This document shows, in pieces, positions 7,781-16,907 of a DNA stretch of 43,523 nucleotides. Source of the DNA: Prevotellaceae bacterium (GTDB lineage: Bacteria; Bacteroidota; Bacteroidia; Bacteroidales; Bacteroidaceae). Below the pieces are notes generated by a model. The model saw nothing but the letters and a program-made list of their open reading frames with translations. It searched no databases and was not told the origin of the DNA. The stretch lies in NCBI GenBank assembly GCA_029219385.1, contig JAQXTH010000031.1, positions 1 to 43,523 of the forward strand, read 5' to 3'. A program made the translations under genes and the position numbers. Numbering within the stretch: the stretch's first letter is position 1; the number at the start of each line of letters is the position of its first letter.

Positions 7781-9841
7781 ATGCTTATCGTTATGAGAGT
7801 TTGTCGTGGTGTTTTGGTTGTCATTATGGTGATGACATTGTTTTTTGTTTCGTGTTCGGACAATGTAGACGAGAGCGATATGTACACGTTCACGGGCAAG
7901 ACGGTGGTCGATGTGCTGAATGAAAAACCGGAATACAGTTATTATGTTGCTATATTAAACAAGGTGCGTTTCAGTGAGAAGACGCAGTCGACGGCGGCGC
8001 AGTTGCTCTCTACGAGGGGCAACTATACTGTTTTTGCTCCCAACAACAATGCCATACAGCAATATCTTGACTCTATAAACAACACCACCAACTATGACAT
8101 TGACCAAATCTCCGACTCCTTGGCTTTGTCGATAGTGAGAAATTCCATTATAGACTCGGGTGATAACAATGCGTTTTTTTCTACCGATTTTATCAGCGGA
8201 GTGCTCGACCAAACAAATCTTGACGATCGCTTCATCACGGTGGGCTTTGAGGCCGGTGAGGCTTCGTCGGTGATTTTTCTCAATAATAAATCGAGGGTGT
8301 TGACTCGCGACCTTGAGGCCTCAAACGGTGTGGTTCATACCATAGACAGGGTGCTTGATTTCTCAAATTCAAATCTTGCCGAACTGATAAAGCAAACGCC
8401 CAATTTGCAGATTTTCGGTCAACTGCTCACCCTTACGGGCTGGGAGGACTCGCTGACACTTTATCGCGATTTGGAATATGAAAAACTCGACCATGGGTCG
8501 GGCTTCTCTACATCGGGCGAGGTGATTTATGCGCCGGAGCACCGTTATATCGGATATACGGCTTTTGTGGAGACCGACAGTGTGCTTGCCCTTTACTGGC
8601 AGTTGCCCGAGATTGTTTATAATTCCAACGGGAGTATTGCCAACTGGACGCAGATCTACAAAGAGATAAAAGAAAAATGTGAGCGGCTTTATCCCGAGGC
8701 ACGCAATGGCAACCCGAAAAACGAGGATAACGCTGTCAACAAGTTTGTGGCATATCATTTGCTGCCCATGCGCATAAGGTGGGACCAGATTGTGCAACAT
8801 CATTGCGAAATGGGCTATGCTTATATCGACCCCACACAGTTGGGGGTGGACTGCTATGAATATTATGAGACAATGGGAAAGACCCAACGGCGGTTGATGA
8901 AAATCACCGAGGGAGCGCAGTCTGACGGTAAGCGCATAAATCGAAAGGTGGTCTACGACTATGGCCCCAACGGCGACCAACTCAACGTGAAGAGCGTGTT
9001 GAGACCGGGAGTGGAGATCTATGAGGGAAACTCCGGCTACAATCAGCAGGCTCTTAATGGATTCTACTATACCATAAGCGAGCCTCTGGTCTATGACGAC
9101 GGAGTGCCAAACTCGGTGTTGAACGAACGCTTGAGATGGGATTTTTCTTCGCTCTTGCCCGAATTGATAACCAATAATTTCCGCAAGATAAAAGACAGCA
9201 AAAACTATTATTTCCCTGCCGGATATTTCGACCGTGTCAAGATGAGAGACGAATGTAATTATAAGTATATATCATATTATTATGCAACGATAGAAAACTA
9301 TCAGGGAGATGAACACAATATCAGCGGTCAGTATGACTTTGTGGTGGAGTTGCCACCTGTGCCGTTTAGAGGAACATACGAGTTTCGTCTCAGTGTGGCA
9401 CACTATAGTGCCCTCGGCATGGCCCAAATTTATATTGGCACTTCGCCCGACAAACTCCATGCCTGCGGATTGCCCATAGATTTGCGTCTCGATGTCTTTG
9501 GCAGTGCCATTGGTTATCAACTTGACGGGCCCGATTGGGATCTCAATCGCCAAAACGACAAGGAGATGAGAAACCGCGGATATATGAAACCTCCACAACA
9601 CGATGGAATAAAGACACCCCAAGGCACGGTGCCGGTAGAGTCAATGCGCAGTTCGGTAAGCAAGGGCCCCTATGCGCGCCTTCGCTATATTGTCTATACC
9701 GGCACGCTCGACCCCACGCAACATCTTTATATGAGGGTGAAAAATGTGCTTGAAAACACAGCGGCAAGTTTTGAACTCGACTATCTCGAATATGCCCCCA
9801 AGAGTGTGTATGCCGGAGCAGAGGCTGAAGACATCTGGTAG
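7781..9841 (+). CDS. Fasciclin-domain lipoprotein with DUF5108-like C-terminus
   Basis: A 686-residue lipoprotein with lipobox LFFVSC (Cys25), probably surface exposed. Residues about 35-200 form a fasciclin domain: TVVDVLNEKPEYS, then the H1-type motif YTVFAPNNNAI, then the H2-type NGVVHTIDRVLD. The rest is a long beta-rich region with NYYFPAGYFDRVKMRDE and RGTYEFRLS, which resembles the DUF5108 partner domain of Bacteroidales fasciclin lipoproteins. Such proteins usually occur in glycan-utilisation loci as adhesion or glycan-binding components, often beside SusC/SusD, which are absent here. An internal ATG at 7793 is an alternative start. The GH127 gene follows after 55 bases without a terminator, so they are probably one operon. 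Confidence 0.85.
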   Translation: MLIVMRVCRGVLVVIMVMTLFFVSCSDNVDESDMYTFTGKTVVDVLNEKPEYSYYVAILNKVRFSEKTQSTAAQLLSTRGNYTVFAPNNNAIQQYLDSINNTTNYDIDQISDSLALSIVRNSIIDSGDNNAFFSTDFISGVLDQTNLDDRFITVGFEAGEASSVIFLNNKSRVLTRDLEASNGVVHTIDRVLDFSNSNLAELIKQTPNLQIFGQLLTLTGWEDSLTLYRDLEYEKLDHGSGFSTSGEVIYAPEHRYIGYTAFVETDSVLALYWQLPEIVYNSNGSIANWTQIYKEIKEKCERLYPEARNGNPKNEDNAVNKFVAYHLLPMRIRWDQIVQHHCEMGYAYIDPTQLGVDCYEYYETMGKTQRRLMKITEGAQSDGKRINRKVVYDYGPNGDQLNVKSVLRPGVEIYEGNSGYNQQALNGFYYTISEPLVYDDGVPNSVLNERLRWDFSSLLPELITNNFRKIKDSKNYYFPAGYFDRVKMRDECNYKYISYYYATIENYQGDEHNISGQYDFVVELPPVPFRGTYEFRLSVAHYSALGMAQIYIGTSPDKLHACGLPIDLRLDVFGSAIGYQLDGPDWDLNRQNDKEMRNRGYMKPPQHDGIKTPQGTVPVESMRSSVSKGPYARLRYIVYTGTLDPTQHLYMRVKNVLENTAASFELDYLEYAPKSVYAGAEAEDIW

Positions 9842-9896
9842 GGACATATAGGAATTGTGATAATCACAAAACAAATTATATAGATATTAAAACGAC

Positions 9897-11927
9897 ATGA
9901 AAATCAATCTGAAAATTTTTGTTGCAGGCGCAATGGTGGCCTGCGGACTGACTGCCACGGCCAATTCTGCCAATGGGAATGACATTACTCCACGTCTCAG
10001 TTCAAAGTCTTACGCTCCGTTTGAACTGGGCGAGTTGAAACCCGAGGGCTGGCTCAAGGAATGGGCTCAGAAGGCTGCCCGTGGCATGACGCGCACCATA
10101 GGTATTGACTTCACGGAGTTTGTGCGCGGTTGGGCCGACCCCACCCAGGGTGGTTGGTGGCACTATGAGCAGACGGCTTATTATACCGACGGTTTCACTC
10201 GTCTGGGCTTCTTGCTCGATGACACTTTGCTCATCAATCGCAGTCGTCGCGTGATGGAGGCAGTGGTGGCACGCCAAAAGCCCAATGGCTACATACACTC
10301 CACCAACAAGGATTATGTGGAGAAATGGGGAACTCTCGATGCCGACTATGGTTTGTATTGGAGCGAGGGTATATTCTGCCGTGCCGCCCTTGCCTATTAT
10401 AGTGCCACCAAAGACCCCAAGGTGCTTGAAATGCTCAAGCGTGTTTATGCCGACTTTCCTTTGTTTGCTTACAACGCCGCCAAGAAAGATCCTTTTAATG
10501 GTGGCGATCTGGACAATATGCGCAAGATTTGTGGTATTGAAAACATGTTTGAGTTGTCGCGTCTCACGGGCGACCTTCGCTTTGCCACCCGTGCCCTTGA
10601 GGTGTTGCGCAACTATGAGCCTGCCTATGTTGAGACGTGGGCACGCAAAAAAGATTTTTTGCGCACAGCGATATGCCACGGTGTGAGCTATAACGAGCCT
10701 GCCAAACTGCCTGCCATAGGCTATATGTGGAACAACAATCCTGAATATCTGGCCGCTTCGGTAAACACCTATGAGTTTTTGCAACAAAACAGCATGTTGC
10801 CTAATGGCTCTAACTCATCGAACGAATATCTTCACGGCATTGGAGCGTTTGAGGCAACGGAGAGTTGCGACATAACCGACTTTATGTGGTCTAATATTTG
10901 GTTGGCTCGTGCCACGGGCGACCCTCGCTATGGCGACCGCATAGAGAAAGACGCATTCAACGCCTTGCCCGGAGCCGTAAACCCATCGTTCACGCAATGT
11001 CTCTATACACAGGCACCCAACCGCATTCCCGGCTTTCATCTTCGCATAAGGGACGATGGCAATTATTATAAGGAAATGCACTGGCCCACCTGTTGTCCTG
11101 CCAACATCAACCGCGCACTGCCTAATTATATAATGAATATGGCGATGATAAACGGTGAGGGCGATATTCTCTGGCTCACCTACGGGCCGGCACGTCTGAA
11201 GACACGCGATGGCAAGACCGACATTTCTTGTGAGACCGACTATCCTTTCCGCGACAAACTCACTTTCACTCTCCACGCGGTTGCCCAAAATCAGGTGTTG
11301 CGTCTGCGCATTCCCGAGTGGTGTGAAAATCCATCGCTCAGTGTCAACGGCAAGGCAGTGAAAATTGCTACCGAGGGTGGCAACATTGTGTTGCGCAACA
11401 AATGGAAGCAGGGCGACAAGATAGAACTTACTTTGCCCATGAAGCCTCGGCTTGTGCTTGCAAACGAGAAGTTCCCGTTTTATAAAGGAGCCAAGGCTCC
11501 CTCGTGGGGCATGATGGTGGGCAGCAACGGAGGAATGGTGCTCGATGGCTTTATCGACCAAGGTCGTTGCGCGTGGGTGAACTATGGCCCGCTGCTTTGC
11601 GCCATGTCCATGCAGCGCGCCAACCGCGACTACTTTGACAACAACGAGGAGCTGTGGACAGAGTTTCGCTATGCTCTTACGCCCAAAAGTCTCGACAACT
11701 GCAAGATAGACACCACAGAGGTGAAACATCCTTTTATGTGGCACTATCAAAATGCACCGCTCTCCATCTCGGCAAAAGCCAATCTCGTTGACTGGCAACC
11801 CGACAAGGGTGACCCCGTGATGCCACTCACTGCGCCTGCCACACTTAAACAAGATATTGACATCAAACTTATTCCATACGGTTTCTTGGCTTATCGCATA
11901 GCGATGTTCCCACTCGTGGGTGAGTAG
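9897..11927 (+). CDS. GH127-type beta-L-arabinofuranosidase (secreted)
   Basis: A 676-residue glycoside hydrolase of the GH127/DUF1680 group, which removes beta-L-arabinofuranose from plant and hydroxyproline-linked glycans. The signal peptide covers about residues 1-24. The (alpha/alpha)6-barrel core has QTAYYTDGFTRLGFLL and RQKPNGYIHS. The family zinc site is intact: Glu322 and Cys324 in TESCDITDF, and Cys399-Cys400 in TCCPANINR. Their spacing matches the Glu-x-Cys...Cys-Cys site of characterised members, where one cysteine is the nucleophile. A beta-sandwich follows from about residue 440. It is co-transcribed with the fasciclin lipoprotein and is followed by a terminator. The substrate beyond the family level is inferred. 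Confidence 0.88.
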   Translation: MKINLKIFVAGAMVACGLTATANSANGNDITPRLSSKSYAPFELGELKPEGWLKEWAQKAARGMTRTIGIDFTEFVRGWADPTQGGWWHYEQTAYYTDGFTRLGFLLDDTLLINRSRRVMEAVVARQKPNGYIHSTNKDYVEKWGTLDADYGLYWSEGIFCRAALAYYSATKDPKVLEMLKRVYADFPLFAYNAAKKDPFNGGDLDNMRKICGIENMFELSRLTGDLRFATRALEVLRNYEPAYVETWARKKDFLRTAICHGVSYNEPAKLPAIGYMWNNNPEYLAASVNTYEFLQQNSMLPNGSNSSNEYLHGIGAFEATESCDITDFMWSNIWLARATGDPRYGDRIEKDAFNALPGAVNPSFTQCLYTQAPNRIPGFHLRIRDDGNYYKEMHWPTCCPANINRALPNYIMNMAMINGEGDILWLTYGPARLKTRDGKTDISCETDYPFRDKLTFTLHAVAQNQVLRLRIPEWCENPSLSVNGKAVKIATEGGNIVLRNKWKQGDKIELTLPMKPRLVLANEKFPFYKGAKAPSWGMMVGSNGGMVLDGFIDQGRCAWVNYGPLLCAMSMQRANRDYFDNNEELWTEFRYALTPKSLDNCKIDTTEVKHPFMWHYQNAPLSISAKANLVDWQPDKGDPVMPLTAPATLKQDIDIKLIPYGFLAYRIAMFPLVGE

Positions 11928-11938
11928 GTCCCTTCTTT

Positions 11939-11979
11939 TGTGGCGACACTGCCATGTTTGGTGATGCAGTGTCGCCACA
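11939..11979 (+). terminator. Terminator after the GH127 gene
   Basis: TGTGGCGACACTGC (11939-11952) and GCAGTGTCGCCACA (11966-11979) form a perfect 14-pair stem with a 13-base loop, 12 bases after the stop codon. The T-run is poor, so it may act partly as an mRNA 3'-end stabiliser. Confidence 0.75.
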
Positions 11980-12127
11980 GAAAATTCTGATGTTTCATTG
12001 ATTGTTAAAGAGGTCGTTGTGAAACAATGATGTAATAAGAATCGAGATAGTTGTAATTATAATTGTTTTTGAACCCTAAAAAGTCTTTTTACCCCCTAAA
12101 ATGCCCGATATATTGGTGATTTCTTTA

Positions 12128-12135
12128 TATATTTG
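12128..12135 (+). promoter_or_regulatory. Promoter -7 box for the AraC regulator
   Basis: TATATTTG matches the Bacteroidetes -7 consensus, 75 bases before the start at 12211. There is no convincing -33 box, which is common for regulated promoters. The rest of the gap 11980-12210 is AT-rich with no further structure seen. Confidence 0.4.
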
Positions 12136-12210
12136 CCACGACAAATTGCAAAGCGCGGTTTTCAATCAGAAACAAGTCAAATGAAAAACATATAAAAACA
12201 GTGATTTTTT

Positions 12211-13134
12211 ATGGCAGAATCTTTTAAATATCTGGTGTCGACCGAAGAAGATGTGAGATACGGCATTTCGGTGACTACCGTTGGCAGCCAAACGGCAAAT
12301 CCCGGCGACAGGTATCCCGTATCGTCTCATCCCGAGGGCTATATGTTTAACCCGGTGAGTGGCAGAGTGCTTAATCAGTATCAGATAATCTACATTGCCG
12401 ACGGCCAGGGTCGCTATACCGATGGCTCGGGTTGTGACTATCATGTAAGGTCGGGTTCTGTGATGATAATTTTCCCCAATGAGTGGCATTCTTATTGTCC
12501 CGATAAGTCTACAGGGTGGAAAGAATATTTTATAGGAGCAAAGGGACCTGTGCTTGACGGAATTATGAGCGCAGGCTTTTTGACACCTGAAAATCCGGTG
12601 CTCAGTGTTGGTTTGAGTGAGAAACTCGTGTCGCTATATCGCGAGGCATTGCAGATTGCCAATGAAGGACGGCCCGGCGGACAGCAATATCTTTCGGGCA
12701 TATTGATGCACATTCTCGGCTATGTGTTGTCGGCAAGCAAGACACCTGAGGTGAAACTCGACGAGATGACACACAAAATTGAAATGGCAAAGATTTATAT
12801 TAACGAGCAGGCTTGCACCGACATTGATCTTTCAAAATTGCCCGAAACTTTGATGATGAGTTATTCGTCGTTTCGCAAGATGTTTAAGCAGGTGGTCGGA
12901 ATGCCCCCGGGTCGTTATATTCAGGAAGCGCGTCTCAGAGAGGCGTGTCGCATGTTGACCAACACAAATGCTTCGGTGAAATATGTTTCTAATGCCACGC
13001 GTTTCAAGTCGGTCACTCTATTTAATTGCATATTCAAAAAGCGTATAGGGCAGACACCGCTCGAATATCGGCGCAAGAGCCGTGCGGGGTTGGAAGATCC
13101 GCGGCTTGTGCCACCAACAGATAAACAAGTGTAA
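12211..13134 (+). CDS. AraC-family transcriptional regulator
   Basis: A 307-residue DNA-binding regulator. Residues about 40-110 form a cupin-like sensor fold (YIADGQGRYTDGSG, then RSGSVMIIFPNEWHSY). Residues about 190-290 are the double helix-turn-helix of AraC/XylS proteins: IDLSKLPETLMMSYSSFRKMFKQ for the first, then VSNATRFKSVTLFNCIFKK and the closing GQTPLEYRR. It is flanked by its own promoter and terminator between two sets of secreted carbohydrate genes, so it probably senses a released sugar and controls GH127 and/or the dockerin-GH3 genes. The ligand and targets are inferred from position only. Confidence 0.9.
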   Translation: MAESFKYLVSTEEDVRYGISVTTVGSQTANPGDRYPVSSHPEGYMFNPVSGRVLNQYQIIYIADGQGRYTDGSGCDYHVRSGSVMIIFPNEWHSYCPDKSTGWKEYFIGAKGPVLDGIMSAGFLTPENPVLSVGLSEKLVSLYREALQIANEGRPGGQQYLSGILMHILGYVLSASKTPEVKLDEMTHKIEMAKIYINEQACTDIDLSKLPETLMMSYSSFRKMFKQVVGMPPGRYIQEARLREACRMLTNTNASVKYVSNATRFKSVTLFNCIFKKRIGQTPLEYRRKSRAGLEDPRLVPPTDKQV

Positions 13135-13149
13135 TAATCTAAAATGATT

Positions 13150-13195
13150 TCAGCCCAAATCGCCTAACGGATAAATAATGGCAGGTTTGGGCTGA
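13150..13195 (+). terminator. Stem-loop after the AraC gene
   Basis: TCAGCCCAAA (13150-13159) pairs perfectly with TTTGGGCTGA (13186-13195); the 26-base loop has an inner GCC/GGC pairing. There is no T-tract, so termination strength is uncertain. Confidence 0.55.
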
Positions 13196-13240
13196 CGTAT
13201 GGAGTTAAATCATATAACCGTTTTATAAAAACATAAAGAC

Positions 13241-16200
13241 ATGAAAAAGTTGTTTACAATTGCAACGCTGATTGTTGTTGCAGCATTTTGGACTACGGCT
13301 GACGCGCGGTGGGTTGTCGGCGCACGCAAGTCGGCCTCAGAGATTAAAGCCGGCGACACGGTTGTCATCAATTATGCCGCGAGTGAAGCCTATTCAGACT
13401 ACTACCTTCAGGCGGCCGATGATGACCACAAAGACCTGGGAGTGATGGTGGCACAGGGCATGGGCCTTGGTGCTGCTGCTATTATTACGCTCGAAGAGGG
13501 TCCCGAAGACCTTCGCACAGGAGAACCTACATTTCTTCTCAAACTTGTTGCCTCAGACAAGTACATAGGCAACAATTATTATGACTGGTATAATATCGGG
13601 CAGGGTGCAGTCTCCACGCCCGATAAGGCCGCCAATTTCCAAATTCTGAGTTGTGGAGAGGAAATTCCTTGGTATGACGAGACACGCAGTGACGATTTCA
13701 CAAAATGGACTCGTGCCAGCGATGCAGTGTGGGATGAAAAGTCGGTAGGTTTCAGTGCGTCACCGAGTAGCTCTGACTTCTGCTATCTTGCGTTTTGGAA
13801 CTACGCTTCGTCGAGCCCTCGTGCCATTACATGGAAATATACCAACTCAATAGAGTGGAATGTATATGACGTGACCTACGAAAAGGATTATCGCGACGAC
13901 CTCGAGGCACTCATCAACAGTTATAGCACGGCGTCAAGCGATTTCGTGGGTGGCAGTAATCCCGGATTTTATGACGAGCAGGTTATAGAGGCATATAACA
14001 GTGTGCTCGAAAATGCAATGCTTGTATGCTATACTCCTTCATCAACCGACGACGAGTTGCTCAAGGCCATAAACGACCTCAAGGAGGCATACCGCAAAAT
14101 GTCGCAGTCTCTCATTCCCGTTACCGAGGGTTATTATTATATTATCAATGATAATTATAAGATTGCTGATGCCGGAGCCTCTGAGAAGGCAATGTTTATC
14201 AATGGCGACACAAAAAAGGTCTATTGGGGCGCGTTTAATCCCGAAGATATTAAATTTGTGTTCTATCTCTCGGCTCACGATGCCAACACCTGGGACGTGA
14301 AGAATTTGAAAAACGATCTTTATTTGAGTGCTCCCGAGGGCTTCTGCAAACCGTTTGCTGCATCTGATGCCAACGACTTCCCCTCAACCTTTAAGTTCTA
14401 TCCCGGCACCGGCTCTTGCTATATCAAGACCAACAACTGGACTATGTGTCCGCAAGGCAACGCCGGAGGTACCAACGAAGGTCCGAATTATGTTTGGGCA
14501 TACAACGGTGAGACTACATCGGGTGGCAACGTGCCTCATGCCGAGTGGACGTGGACTTTGCGCAAGGTGACCGACCAAGGATTGCTCGACCGAATTTTTG
14601 CCGAGAAAGAACAGTCTGATCGCACTGCCGAGTTGTCTGCTCTATCCAAAGAGGGAGCTGACCTCTATGATAACCTCTTCTCTTATAAGGTAGATACCGA
14701 CAACGGCCTTATCACTGATGCCGACAAGCAGTTGGTGTTCTCTCATATCCGTGTGCAGGGTGTTGACTTTGCCGACAAACCCTCTTTCCTTACTGATGGT
14801 TGCGACACTACCTTTGTGCAAGGTGAAGGATATATCCAGATAGATATTTCTGACAAACCTTCGCAGGTTGTGAGCTTCTTCTACAAACGCCGTGGTGCAA
14901 CGGTGAAATATCCGTCGGCCTCGACATGGGGTGAACAGGAACGACCGGCCAAAGTGACAGTTTATGCTGCCAATGACACTGTCAATGGCGGAGACTGGAC
15001 ACTCGTGAAAGACCTCAATATGGCAGACCTCGAAGATCCCATCATTGCTTCTCTCGACCTTGGCGCAACATATAAATTCATTCGCTATACTGTTAATACC
15101 AACAAGTCGGGTGGCTCATACTATACCATGTCGGAGTTCCAACTCTATCCTGCAGTGGTAGACGAGGCAACATCTCAATATTTCACAGCCGAGGGCATGA
15201 AACCCGTGGCCGATGTCTTGAAAGAGAAATTGATGGCTGTGCGTTCTATTATAGAGGCCAACACTGCCACGGCTACCGACATTGCCGACTTGCGTTCGGC
15301 CATCAGTGCCGTCAAATCGCTCTATGCCGACACGACAGAATTGACTGCTGTGATTGCCGACTGTGAAAATCTTGTGGCAAAGACCACTGTGGGTGATGCT
15401 ATCGGACAGGTTGACGATGAGGCTCGCAAAACAGCTCTTGCCGAGGCCGTCGAGGTGGCAAAACGCGACGGTTTGAAAACAGACATTTCAAAGGCAGAAC
15501 TCGATGCCGTGCTTGCCGCTCTTGTTGTTGCTCGTGCCGATTTCCTTGCCCACGTGAAATCATTTGAGGCCGGCAAATGGTATTTCATTGTAAATAATGA
15601 TGCCACCGCAGAGTCAACAACCACCAACAAGGCTATCTATATGACCGGAACTTCTTCTACCAACGCTGTGGGCATTGGACTTCTCAACGAAGACGGTTCT
15701 CCGGCTTATACCTACGACCCCTACGCCATGTGGACATTTGTAGACAATGGTGATGGCACATTCAAGGTGCAGAATATGGGCACCGGATTCTATCTTGGCG
15801 ACTTTGTGAAGAGTGGCGAGAAGTTGTTGCAATCATATAGCGGAGTGTCCTATAAGGTAGACTTTATCGGCTCGGGCTCTTATAGCCTCGTTCCTCAATC
15901 GACAGCTAATAAAAACCAATACTCCCTTACAGCAAGCGAAAACAATGTGCTCTTCGACAATGCTGTTGCTCAGACCGCTTCTTCTTGGCAGATTATAGAG
16001 ATCGATCCCGAGGCCACCGAGGTGATTTCCATCAAGGACTTTGGCCGCAACGTGATGGATATTATCGCCCTGCCTTTTAACATTGACAATATAAGCGATC
16101 TCAACGACGATACCCATATCTATGGTATTAAGAAAATCACTCAAGACAGCGAGGGCAATTCCACTATTGAGTTCTATGAAAAGCAGTCAGCCGCTGCCGG

Positions 16201-16735
16201 CGAGAGTTGCTGGATTGTGGTGGGTGACCCCGAAGCAGAGACAGAAGATAATGAGTTGCTCTTGCCCTTCCCGACCTCTGTGACCGACAAGGCTACTCCT
16301 CAAAATGGTCTCTATGGTATGCTCCATTCCGAAGACATTGGCGAGGGTGATGTCTATTCTTCGGGCAAAGGTTTGGTTTGTGCATCGGGCGACGTGACCA
16401 TTTCGGGCCACACCGGAGCCATTATTCCTGAGTTCTACAAAGGCGAGGTGGCAGGTGTCGAGACAGCCTTTACGCTCTCTGTAAAGGGCATGAGACCCAT
16501 TGGCAAACCTTCTGACGTAAACGGCGACGGCGAGGTTAATTCGTCTGATGTTGTTGCTCTCTATAATTATATCCAAGTGGGAGCTTCATCGGGTCTTGAC
16601 GAGAGTGTTGCCGATGTTAATGGCGATGGACGTGTAGATGCGTCAGATGTTGTCTATGTCTACAATGTTATTGCCGGCAGTGGAGCGTCAAGCCATGCTT
16701 TTTATCCATGGGTGAAAAGATTGATGGGCGAATGA
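13241..16735 (+). CDS. Large secreted multidomain protein with C-terminal dockerin
   Basis: An 1164-residue exported protein with a signal peptide (about residues 1-22). From N to C: a beta-rich domain (about 23-210); a helical FIVAR-like segment (about 215-290); a second beta domain similar in style to the first; a discoidin/F5-8C-like carbohydrate-binding module (about 500-640, GYIQIDISDKPSQVVSFFYKRRG then YKFIRYTVN); another helical FIVAR-like segment (about 650-770); and a third ricin/beta-trefoil-like region. It ends in a type I dockerin with two calcium-loop repeats starting at Asp1092 (DVNGDGEVNSSDV) and Asp1125 (DVNGDGRVDASDV), followed by a 20-residue tail. No catalytic motif is recognised; it is probably a glycan-binding or scaffold-attached protein. 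Domain names other than the dockerin are tentative. Confidence 0.85.
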   Translation: MKKLFTIATLIVVAAFWTTADARWVVGARKSASEIKAGDTVVINYAASEAYSDYYLQAADDDHKDLGVMVAQGMGLGAAAIITLEEGPEDLRTGEPTFLLKLVASDKYIGNNYYDWYNIGQGAVSTPDKAANFQILSCGEEIPWYDETRSDDFTKWTRASDAVWDEKSVGFSASPSSSDFCYLAFWNYASSSPRAITWKYTNSIEWNVYDVTYEKDYRDDLEALINSYSTASSDFVGGSNPGFYDEQVIEAYNSVLENAMLVCYTPSSTDDELLKAINDLKEAYRKMSQSLIPVTEGYYYIINDNYKIADAGASEKAMFINGDTKKVYWGAFNPEDIKFVFYLSAHDANTWDVKNLKNDLYLSAPEGFCKPFAASDANDFPSTFKFYPGTGSCYIKTNNWTMCPQGNAGGTNEGPNYVWAYNGETTSGGNVPHAEWTWTLRKVTDQGLLDRIFAEKEQSDRTAELSALSKEGADLYDNLFSYKVDTDNGLITDADKQLVFSHIRVQGVDFADKPSFLTDGCDTTFVQGEGYIQIDISDKPSQVVSFFYKRRGATVKYPSASTWGEQERPAKVTVYAANDTVNGGDWTLVKDLNMADLEDPIIASLDLGATYKFIRYTVNTNKSGGSYYTMSEFQLYPAVVDEATSQYFTAEGMKPVADVLKEKLMAVRSIIEANTATATDIADLRSAISAVKSLYADTTELTAVIADCENLVAKTTVGDAIGQVDDEARKTALAEAVEVAKRDGLKTDISKAELDAVLAALVVARADFLAHVKSFEAGKWYFIVNNDATAESTTTNKAIYMTGTSSTNAVGIGLLNEDGSPAYTYDPYAMWTFVDNGDGTFKVQNMGTGFYLGDFVKSGEKLLQSYSGVSYKVDFIGSGSYSLVPQSTANKNQYSLTASENNVLFDNAVAQTASSWQIIEIDPEATEVISIKDFGRNVMDIIALPFNIDNISDLNDDTHIYGIKKITQDSEGNSTIEFYEKQSAAAGESCWIVVGDPEAETEDNELLLPFPTSVTDKATPQNGLYGMLHSEDIGEGDVYSSGKGLVCASGDVTISGHTGAIIPEFYKGEVAGVETAFTLSVKGMRPIGKPSDVNGDGEVNSSDVVALYNYIQVGASSGLDESVADVNGDGRVDASDVVYVYNVIAGSGASSHAFYPWVKRLMGE

Positions 16736-16775
16736 TTTTAATCGTGTAGCAATCTTAATTAGTTTTAAAAATAGA

Positions 16776-16810
16776 CAGCCCTCGGCCATTTTTGGTCGAG
16801 GGCTGCTTTT
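16776..16810 (+). terminator. Intrinsic terminator of the dockerin gene
   Basis: CAGCCCTCGGCC (16776-16787) pairs with GGTCGAGGGCTG (16794-16805) around ATTTTT, followed by CTTTT. It ends the 1164-residue protein gene and separates it from the GH3 gene. Confidence 0.85.
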
Positions 16811-16859
16811 GAATTATTACATAGAGTCTTGAATTTAAGTTTCTCTTGCAAAAAATTTG

Positions 16860-16887
16860 TTTGTTTCACAAAAAAGTGCTTAATTTG
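16860..16887 (+). promoter_or_regulatory. Possible promoter of the GH3-CBM9 operon
   Basis: TTTG (16860-16863) and TTAATTTG (16880-16887) are separated by 16 bases. The -7 box differs from TAnnTTTG at one base and the spacer is short. The position, 20 bases before the start, is right. Confidence 0.35.
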
Positions 16888-16907
16888 AAGTCCTAAATAA
16901 CGATATT

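Noticed and set aside
10815-11978. A 387-codon open frame antisense to the GH127 gene, and similar long antisense frames in other genes (for example 26179-27240 and 41761-42960).
   Set aside because: They mirror well-supported genes, have no recognisable domains, and arise from the codon bias of the sense strand.
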